DNA from: Alsobacter soli | GTDB taxonomy: Bacteria; Pseudomonadota; Alphaproteobacteria; Rhizobiales; Beijerinckiaceae | DNA length: 48,929 bases | Reading direction: 5' to 3' | NCBI GenBank assembly: GCA_945883115.1 | Contig: CAMCXA010000015.1 | Coordinates: forward strand, 1-48,929 | In this document: positions 43,167 to 48,929 of the stretch, one piece after another | How positions within the stretch are numbered: position 1 is the stretch's first letter | Layout: each line of letters opens with the position of its first letter | The notes under the pieces: generated by a model | Seen by the model: only the letters and a program-made list of their open reading frames with translations | Database searches by the model: none | What the model was told of the DNA's origin: nothing | Position numbers and translations under genes: made by a program

Positions 43167-43679
43167 CTAGAGCCAATGGCGGGGATAGGGCTCTCCGCGC
43201 AGGCGGTTGATCATGACGCCCATCGCGATTACAAACACGCTACCTGCTGCGATCGGGACAAAAATCATCTCCCAGGATGCGTGGCTGACAATCACGAAAT
43301 AGATGGTTGCCGCTGCGGGTGCGTGCACCGTCCGCGTCAGGATCATTGCTGCAACTGAGAGAAAAAACGCGCCCGCAACCACGAGTTCCGGCCAAGGCAG
43401 GAAGTGCATGACCGCGATCGAGATCGCCGCACACAGCACCTGACCGCCCAGAAGCGCGCGCGGTTGCGCCATCGCGGATTCGGGCACAGCAATCACAAGA
43501 AACAGAGATGCAGCCAAGGGCGGAACAAACAGGCTCGCCCCGAAGGCAGGTCCAGCCGCATCCGCAAGAGCGGCGACCACTGCAACCGCCGCAGCAACAA
43601 TCATCGCCTTAAAGATACGATGCTCGCGATAGCGCAAGAGGTTCTGTCGAGGTTTCGGCTGATCGGACAAAACACGCAC
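43167..43679 (-). CDS. HPP family membrane protein
   Basis: A 170-residue protein with four or five hydrophobic segments. It has the two hallmarks of the HPP family: FVPPLAASLFLVIAVPESAMAQPRALLGG in the first half (given in pieces, residues about 50-78) and ARTVHAPAAATIYF-like sequence near residue 118. In the family the latter often reads HPP; here it is HAPA. Plant and cyanobacterial relatives have been linked to nitrite transport; the bacterial role is unknown. It is convergent with the L,D-transpeptidase gene (3 bases apart) and follows the secA gene. Confidence 0.85.
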   Translation of the reverse strand: MRVLSDQPKPRQNLLRYREHRIFKAMIVAAAVAVVAALADAAGPAFGASLFVPPLAASLFLVIAVPESAMAQPRALLGGQVLCAAISIAVMHFLPWPELVVAGAFFLSVAAMILTRTVHAPAAATIYFVIVSHASWEMIFVPIAAGSVFVIAMGVMINRLRGEPYPRHWL

Positions 43680-43731
43680 TCCTCACAAACAGACGCCAAA
43701 CAGCCCCTCACTGACAGAAGAAGCGCTTCCC

Positions 43732-46512
43732 TTATGCCAGCGTCCCGTGGCAGTGCTTGTATTTCTTCCCCGAACCGCACGGGCATAGCTCGTTACGGCC
43801 GACGCGTCCCCATGTCGACGGGTCGCGCGCATCGCGCTCGGGCGTCGCTTGCGCTGCAGGTTGCGCGAAAGCGAGATTGGCCAGCGCCATTTCGTCAGCG
43901 CCCGTCGTCGCGTCGATATGGCTCGCTTCCATCGGCGGCAATTCGGGCTGTGGCGGAGCCTGGAACATCACCTCGACCCGCATCAACTGACCCGTCACCT
44001 GCTCGCGCAAATGCCCGATCAGCCCGTCAAACAGCTCGAACGCCTCCTGCTTGTACTCGTTCAGCGGATCGCGCTGCGCAAGGCCGCGCCAGCCAATCAC
44101 CTGCCGCAAATGGTCGAGCGTCACGAGATGCTCGCGCCACAAATGATCCAGCGTTTGCAACAGAACCTGCTTTTCAACGTAAGTCATGACATCCGGCGTA
44201 TTTTTCTCGATCCGCCGGGCATAGGCCTCGTCCGCCGCTGTCTTGAGCCGGTCGCGCATTTCCTCGTCGGCAATGCCTTCTTCCTTCGCCCAGTCTGCCG
44301 CAGGCGCACTGAACCCGAGCGCCTTGCCTGACTCAATCGCCAATCCCTCGATATCCCATTGCTCGGGATAGGCTCCTTCGGGAATATGCGTGGCAATCAG
44401 ATCGTCGATCACGCCATGCCGCATTTCATCGATGATCGGCCTGACGCTCTCTTCCGCCATGAATTCACGACGCTGTTCGAAAATGACCTTGCGCTGGTCA
44501 TTCATCACATCATCATATTTCAGAATATTCTTCCGCATGTCGAAATTGCGCGCCTCGACCTTTTGCTGCGCCTTCTCGATTGCCTTGTTGATCCACGGAT
44601 GAATAATCGCCTCGTCTTCCTTCAGACCCAGCTTCTGCAGCATGCCGTCCATCCGGTCGGAGCCGAAAATCCGCATCAGATCGTCTTGCAAAGACAGGAA
44701 GAATTTCGATTGCCCCGGATCCCCCTGCCGGCCGGAACGCCCACGCAGCTGGTTATCGATCCGGCGGCTTTCATGCCGCTCGGTGCCCACAACATAAAGC
44801 CCGCCTGCCGCCAGCGCCAATTGCTTGAGCTCCGCCACTTCCGCACGGATCTTCGCCTCGGCCACCGCGCGTTCTGCGGGATCCGTCACATCAACCAATT
44901 CGTGGCGGATGCGCATATCGGCATTGCCGCCCAGCTGGATATCGGTGCCGCGCCCTGCCATATTCGTTGCAATCGTAATTGCGCCGGGCACACCGGCCTG
45001 TGCGACGATAAACGCCTCCTGCTCATGGAAACGTGCATTCAACACCGCGAACGTCTTTGACGGCTTCCCCGACCGCGCCGACGCATAAAGCGGCAGCAAC
45101 GCCTTCGGATCGGCAAAATCAATCAGCGTATAGCCTTCCTTGACAAGAAAATCGGCCAGATATTCCGATTTCTCGATCGACGTCGTGCCCACCAGCAGTG
45201 CCTGCCCCTTCTGGCTCGCCGATTCGATCTCGCGAACAATGGCGCGATATTTTTCCGGCGCGGTCCGGTAGACCTCATCATCCTCATCAAGCCGCGCGAC
45301 TGTCACATTGGTCGGAATCTCGACCACGTCGAGCTTGTAAATATCCATGAATTCGTCGGCTTCGGTCGCAGCCGTTCCTGTCATGCCGGCAAGCTTTGCA
45401 TAAAGCCGGAAATAATTCTGGAACGTGATGGAAGCGAGCGTCTGGTTCTCCGGTTGCACCTGCACATGCTCTTTCGCTTCGAGCGCCTGGTGCAAGCCTT
45501 CGGAATAACGCCGTCCCGGCATCATACGGCCGGTAAACTCGTCAATAATCACCACTTCATTGTTGCTGACGATGTAATCCTTATCCCGCTGGAACAGCTT
45601 GTGCGCGCGCAACGCCTGATTGACGTGATGCACGAGCGTGGCATTGGCCGCATCATAGAGGCTTCCCTCTTTCAGAAGATTTGCCTCCGCCAGCAATTCC
45701 TCGATCTTCACATTGCCGGCTTCAGTCAGCGACACGGAGCGCTGTTTTTCATCAAGGTCAAAATGTTCGGGCGCGAGACGCGGCAGCAACCCGTCAATCG
45801 CGTTGTAAAGTTCCGAGCGGTCATCGAGCGGCCCGGATATGATCAGTGGTGTGCGCGCTTCGTCGACAAGGATCGAGTCAACTTCGTCGACAATCGCGAA
45901 ATAATGCCCGCGCTGTGCCATCTGCGCGAGTTCATACTTCATATTGTCGCGCAGATAATCAAAGCCGAATTCATTGTTCGTGCCATAGGTGATGTCGGCG
46001 GCATAGGCTTCCGCCCGCTGGCGATCATCCAGACCATGCACGATCACCCCGACGGAGAGCCCGAGAAAACGGTAAATCTGGCCCATCCACTCCGAGTCGC
46101 GCCGCGCAAGATAGTCGTTCACCGTGACAACGTGCACGCCCTTGCCCGCCAACGCGTTCAGATAGGTCGGCAAGGTTGCGACAAGCGTCTTGCCCTCGCC
46201 CGTCTTCATTTCCGCGATCGAGCCTTCGTGCAGCACCATGCCGCCAATCAGCTGCACATCGAAATGGCGCTGCCCGAGTGTTCTCTTGGCGGCTTCCCGC
46301 ACCGTCGCAAAGGCCGGAACGAGCAAATCATCGAGTGATCGCCCGGCCGCAAGTTGCGCGCGAAACTCCACCGTGCGTGCTTTCAAAGCCTCATCGCTCA
46401 ACGCCGAGACTTCCGCCTCAAGCGCGTTGATCGCCTGAACCTTTGGAGCAAATGTCTTGAGCCGGCGATCATTGGCCGAACCGAAAATTTTCTTGGCTAG
46501 TGCGCCGAACAT
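43732..46512 (-). CDS. secA: Preprotein translocase ATPase SecA
   Basis: A 926-residue motor that drives proteins through SecYEG. Walker A is in [14 protein letters not shown] (near residue 105), the second nucleotide fold carries [18 protein letters not shown], and the C-terminal helical region and linker follow. The C-terminus bears the zinc-binding SecB/lipid contact [16 protein letters not shown]. Length is normal for the group. It diverges from the ppiC gene, whose product acts on exported proteins, so the two are functionally related. Confidence 0.98.
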   Translation of the reverse strand: MFGALAKKIFGSANDRRLKTFAPKVQAINALEAEVSALSDEALKARTVEFRAQLAAGRSLDDLLVPAFATVREAAKRTLGQRHFDVQLIGGMVLHEGSIAEMKTGEGKTLVATLPTYLNALAGKGVHVVTVNDYLARRDSEWMGQIYRFLGLSVGVIVHGLDDRQRAEAYAADITYGTNNEFGFDYLRDNMKYELAQMAQRGHYFAIVDEVDSILVDEARTPLIISGPLDDRSELYNAIDGLLPRLAPEHFDLDEKQRSVSLTEAGNVKIEELLAEANLLKEGSLYDAANATLVHHVNQALRAHKLFQRDKDYIVSNNEVVIIDEFTGRMMPGRRYSEGLHQALEAKEHVQVQPENQTLASITFQNYFRLYAKLAGMTGTAATEADEFMDIYKLDVVEIPTNVTVARLDEDDEVYRTAPEKYRAIVREIESASQKGQALLVGTTSIEKSEYLADFLVKEGYTLIDFADPKALLPLYASARSGKPSKTFAVLNARFHEQEAFIVAQAGVPGAITIATNMAGRGTDIQLGGNADMRIRHELVDVTDPAERAVAEAKIRAEVAELKQLALAAGGLYVVGTERHESRRIDNQLRGRSGRQGDPGQSKFFLSLQDDLMRIFGSDRMDGMLQKLGLKEDEAIIHPWINKAIEKAQQKVEARNFDMRKNILKYDDVMNDQRKVIFEQRREFMAEESVRPIIDEMRHGVIDDLIATHIPEGAYPEQWDIEGLAIESGKALGFSAPAADWAKEEGIADEEMRDRLKTAADEAYARRIEKNTPDVMTYVEKQVLLQTLDHLWREHLVTLDHLRQVIGWRGLAQRDPLNEYKQEAFELFDGLIGHLREQVTGQLMRVEVMFQAPPQPELPPMEASHIDATTGADEMALANLAFAQPAAQATPERDARDPSTWGRVGRNELCPCGSGKKYKHCHGTLA

Positions 46513-46579
46513 CGCAGACCTTTCATCGCAGCAAAGTGTGCTGCCATCCCAAATCCAAATTTTGATACCCTCTAAATAA

Positions 46580-46605
46580 GCACTTCGAAGGAAAATTCAA
46601 AGTGC
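46580..46605. repeat. Imperfect hairpin in the secA/ppiC divergent region
   Basis: GCACTTCGAA (46580-46589) and TTCAAAGTGC (46596-46605) pair over ten positions with one mismatch around a GGAAAA loop. It lies 67 bases upstream of secA and 79 bases upstream of ppiC. It could be a leader structure of either transcript or a protein site. Confidence 0.4.
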
Positions 46606-46684
46606 GCTCTCGAAGCTCTTGCCTTCCGCGTCTGTATCAATCAGTAGTGCGCAGATGGCAATCATTTTTCGAAAAGGTTCTTTC

Positions 46685-47518
46685 ATGCGCCGCTTCTCAT
46701 TTATTCGCACAACGCCGGTTGCAGTATTGAGTGCTTTGTCCCTTTCCTTCCTGGTGTTCACGCCGCTTGCATTCGCCGCCGATACCGTGGTCGCAAAAGT
46801 TGACGGCATGGAAATCACCGAACAGGATATCGCCGTCGCGGCCGAAGATTTGGCCGAAGCCGTGCAGCAAATGCCGGAAGAAAAGCGCCGCGATTACTAC
46901 ATCGCCTATCTCGCCGATTTGCGACTTGCCTCAAAAGCCGCTCGTGAAGCCAAGCTCGACGAGAGTGCGGACTTCAAGCGTCGTATGGCCTACCGGAACG
47001 ATAAGGTGCTTTTGGAAGAATATCTGGCCGTCGAAGCCCGTAAATTGGTGACGGAAGCCAGCATGCGCGCACTCTATGACGAATCAGTCAAGCAAATGAA
47101 GCCGGAGCCGGAAATTCGCGCCCGTCACATCCTCGTCGAAACAGAAGACGCGGCGAAGGCTGTCGTCACCCGCCTCAAGGCTGGCGAAGATTTTGCCAAG
47201 GTTGCCGGCGAAGTCTCCAAGGATCCGGGTTCGGGCGCGGAAGGTGGCGATCTTGGGTATTTCACCAAGGAAAGAATGGTTCCCGAATTCTCGACCGCCG
47301 CTTTTGCTATGAAAGTCGGCGACGTTTCCGATCCCGTCAAAAGCCAGTTCGGCTTCCACGTCATCAAGGTCGAGGATATTCGCGAACGTCCCGTCCCGGG
47401 CTTCGATGAGGTCAAAGGTCAGATCGAACAATATCTGATCCGGAAGACCCAGCAGGAAGCCGTCATGGCGTTGCGCGCAAAGGCCAAGATCGAACGGGTC
47501 GATACGCCCGCACAATAA
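46685..47518 (+). CDS. Exported parvulin-type peptidyl-prolyl isomerase
   Basis: A 277-residue periplasmic or membrane-held foldase. A signal peptide occupies residues 1-31 (ending PLAFA-A). The N-terminal SurA-like helical region follows ([22 protein letters not shown]) and the parvulin domain spans about 145-232 ([41 protein letters not shown] and [12 protein letters not shown]). It helps fold outer membrane and secreted proteins after Sec export. AAAGG lies 7-8 bases before ATG 46685; an earlier in-frame start at 46619 lacks support. argJ follows after 59 bases on the same strand. Confidence 0.92.
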   Translation: MRRFSFIRTTPVAVLSALSLSFLVFTPLAFAADTVVAKVDGMEITEQDIAVAAEDLAEAVQQMPEEKRRDYYIAYLADLRLASKAAREAKLDESADFKRRMAYRNDKVLLEEYLAVEARKLVTEASMRALYDESVKQMKPEPEIRARHILVETEDAAKAVVTRLKAGEDFAKVAGEVSKDPGSGAEGGDLGYFTKERMVPEFSTAAFAMKVGDVSDPVKSQFGFHVIKVEDIRERPVPGFDEVKGQIEQYLIRKTQQEAVMALRAKAKIERVDTPAQ

Positions 47519-47577
47519 CCATCCGCCGGACCGGAGAGGCCCAGCCTTCACCGGTCCGCCAATCGGAGTTCAGGGCC

Positions 47578-48819
47578 ATGGCCAGTACCGTGTCTCCTCT
47601 TGCCCCTTCAGCTTTCCCGACGCTTCCCGCTGTGGAAGGCGTCACCTTTGCGACGGCTGAAGCAGGCATTCGCTACAAGGGCCGGACCGATGTCCTCCTC
47701 GTTGCCATGCCTGCGGGAACCCAAGCGGCAGGCGTTTTTACGCGATCGAAATGCCCTTCGGCGCCCGTCGATTGGTGCCGGAATGCCCTCAAAGGCGGAT
47801 CAATTCGGGGCCTCATTGTCAATTCCGGCAATGCCAATGCCTTCACTGGAAAAATCGGCGCCGAGTCGACGCGCCACACCGCCGGGCAAGCAGCCAAGGC
47901 GCTCGGTTGCAAACCCGATGAAATCCTTCTCGCCTCGACCGGTGTGATCGGCGAACCGCTCGACGCCCGCAAATTCGATCCGGTTCTGCCCGATTGCGTC
48001 CGCCGCGCCGCAGGCGAGCCATGGATCGACGCTGCCAAGGCCATCATGACGACCGACACCTATCCAAAGGGTGCCACCGCAACAGCGACCATTGACGGCG
48101 TCTCCGTCACCATTAACGGCATTGCCAAGGGAGCAGGCATGATCGCGCCCGACATGGCGACCATGCTGTCCTTCGTCTTCACCGATGCCGCCATCGACGC
48201 ACCGGTGCTTCAGGCGCTGCTTTCGCGCTCGGTCAAAACATCCTTCAATGCAATCACGGTCGATAGCGACACCTCGACCTCGGATACGCTGATCCTCTGC
48301 GCAACGGGCATGGCAGCTAAAAGAGGCGCACCGAGGATCACCTCGCCTTCTGACCGGCGTCTGACAGGGTTCCGCAAGGCGCTTGACCGATTGATCCTTG
48401 ATCTTGCCCATCAGGTTGTCCGCGATGGCGAAGGCGCGCGGCATTTCGTTTCAATCAACGTCAAAGGTGCGACGAATTCCGCCTCCGCCAAGAAAATCGC
48501 CAAATCCATCGCCGACTCACCGCTGGTCAAAACCGCAATCGCCGGCGAAGATGCCAATTGGGGCCGCATCGTTGCCGCCATCGGCAAAGCGGGTGAACCC
48601 GCCGATCGCGACCGTATCGCCATTTTCTTCGGCGAATACCGCGTGGCCGCCAACGGAATGCGTGACCCGTCTTATAGCGAGGAAACAGTCTCCGCCTATA
48701 TGAAGGGCCAGAATATCGCCATCACCGTTGATATTGGCTTAGGGAAAGGCCAGTTCACGGTCTGGACCTGCGACCTCACAAAAGAATATGTCGAGATCAA
48801 CGGCGATTACCGCAGTTGA
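47578..48819 (+). CDS. argJ: Bifunctional ornithine acetyltransferase/N-acetylglutamate synthase
   Basis: A 413-residue enzyme that transfers acetyl groups from N-acetylornithine to glutamate in arginine synthesis. It is made as one chain and self-cleaves before T195, visible in [16 protein letters not shown]. Other family blocks are [52 protein letters not shown]-like sequence and [14 protein letters not shown]. The length matches ArgJ. It follows ppiC on the same strand, with a weak hairpin (GGACCGG/CCGGTCC, 47528-47557) between them. Confidence 0.96.
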   Translation: MASTVSPLAPSAFPTLPAVEGVTFATAEAGIRYKGRTDVLLVAMPAGTQAAGVFTRSKCPSAPVDWCRNALKGGSIRGLIVNSGNANAFTGKIGAESTRHTAGQAAKALGCKPDEILLASTGVIGEPLDARKFDPVLPDCVRRAAGEPWIDAAKAIMTTDTYPKGATATATIDGVSVTINGIAKGAGMIAPDMATMLSFVFTDAAIDAPVLQALLSRSVKTSFNAITVDSDTSTSDTLILCATGMAAKRGAPRITSPSDRRLTGFRKALDRLILDLAHQVVRDGEGARHFVSINVKGATNSASAKKIAKSIADSPLVKTAIAGEDANWGRIVAAIGKAGEPADRDRIAIFFGEYRVAANGMRDPSYSEETVSAYMKGQNIAITVDIGLGKGQFTVWTCDLTKEYVEINGDYRS

Positions 48820-48893
48820 GGCGTTCCGCGCCTTGCACCGGCGGCTCACGCCGTCTAACGATTTTATGACCTGTTTTGCGAATCGAGCCTCCC

Positions 48894-48929
48894 ATGAAAG
48901 CCCGTATTACCGTTACTTTGAAAAATGGC
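48894..48929 (+). CDS. purS: Probable phosphoribosylformylglycinamidine synthase subunit PurS, first 12 codons
   Basis: Only the start MKARITVTLKNG is inside the window. This is the usual opening of PurS, the small dimeric subunit of the FGAM synthase complex (with PurL and PurQ) in purine synthesis. The identification rests on 12 residues only. It lies 75 bases after the argJ stop on the same strand. It is cut by the window edge. Confidence 0.65.
   Translation, partial: MKARITVTLKNG

Noticed and set aside
47528-47557. Terminator between ppiC and argJ
   Set aside because: A seven-pair stem (GGACCGG/CCGGTCC) exists but the loop is 16 bases and no T run follows.
48841-48870. Terminator after argJ
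   Set aside because: Only a five-pair CGGCG/CGCCG stem without a usable T run; not enough support.
1-48929. Horizontally acquired island, prophage or defence system
   Set aside because: No integrase, transposase, tRNA-flanked boundary, restriction, toxin-antitoxin or CRISPR genes and no visible composition shift; the window looks like conserved core chromosome.

Overview
The window is about 49 kb of ordinary-looking chromosome from an alphaproteobacterium, most likely of the order Hyphomicrobiales (Rhizobiales). This rests on gene content and order: grxC, a Nit-type amidohydrolase, DUF1178, ubiG, lysC, ptsP, prfA, prmC, DUF4167 and clpB occur in one block, and DUF1036, DUF2312 (GapR), DUF882 and N-formylglutamate amidohydrolase genes lie nearby. 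These families and this synteny are characteristic of that group. The DNA is moderately GC-rich by eye (no count was run) and looks compositionally even. I see no insertion sequence, integrase, prophage, CRISPR array, tRNA or rRNA. The species cannot be named from the sequence alone.

Layout. 1-3.5 kb: tail of an M23 peptidase, an AEC transporter, gluQ, an AlkA-like glycosylase and an alpha/beta hydrolase. 3.5-6.9 kb: a leftward run of six closely spaced genes with an APC permease (ethanolamine-permease-like) in the middle and five small unknown membrane proteins around it, one of only 53 aa. 7-8.3 kb: EamA exporter and mutT. 8.4-13.3 kb: a methyltransferase, a Spy-like periplasmic protein, an MltB-type transglycosylase and the galU-kdsD pair. 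13.3-17.4 kb: a leftward pyk, DUF1036, glycerate kinase and EamA operon. 17.5-22.9 kb: N-formylglutamate amidohydrolase, GapR, DUF882, comF, grxC, Nit hydrolase and DUF1178. 22.9-25.7 kb: a TetR regulator divergent from an ABA4-like fused membrane protein with a perfect palindrome between them, then ubiG. 25.8-35.7 kb: lysC, ptsP, prfA-prmC, DUF4167 and clpB. 35.8-40.8 kb: two orphan methyltransferases, a TPR protein, a GlxA-type AraC regulator, a GNAT enzyme and gloB. 40.8-48.9 kb: accA, a YafK-like L,D-transpeptidase lipoprotein, an HPP membrane protein, secA, a parvulin-type PPIase, argJ and the first 12 codons of a probable purS.

Functionally most genes are housekeeping: translation termination (prfA, prmC), tRNA modification (gluQ), protein quality control and export (clpB, secA, ppiC), envelope and LPS precursors (galU, kdsD, transglycosylase, L,D-transpeptidase), central metabolism (pyk, glycerate kinase, accA, lysC, argJ, ubiG), nitrogen-related phosphotransfer (ptsP), and detoxification or redox (gloB, grxC, mutT). 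The parts least explained by known biology are the APC permease operon with its small membrane partners and two-hairpin leader (about 3483-6990), and the TetR/ABA4-fusion pair (22891-24900). These are the best candidates for something undescribed. Both are inferences from gene arrangement.
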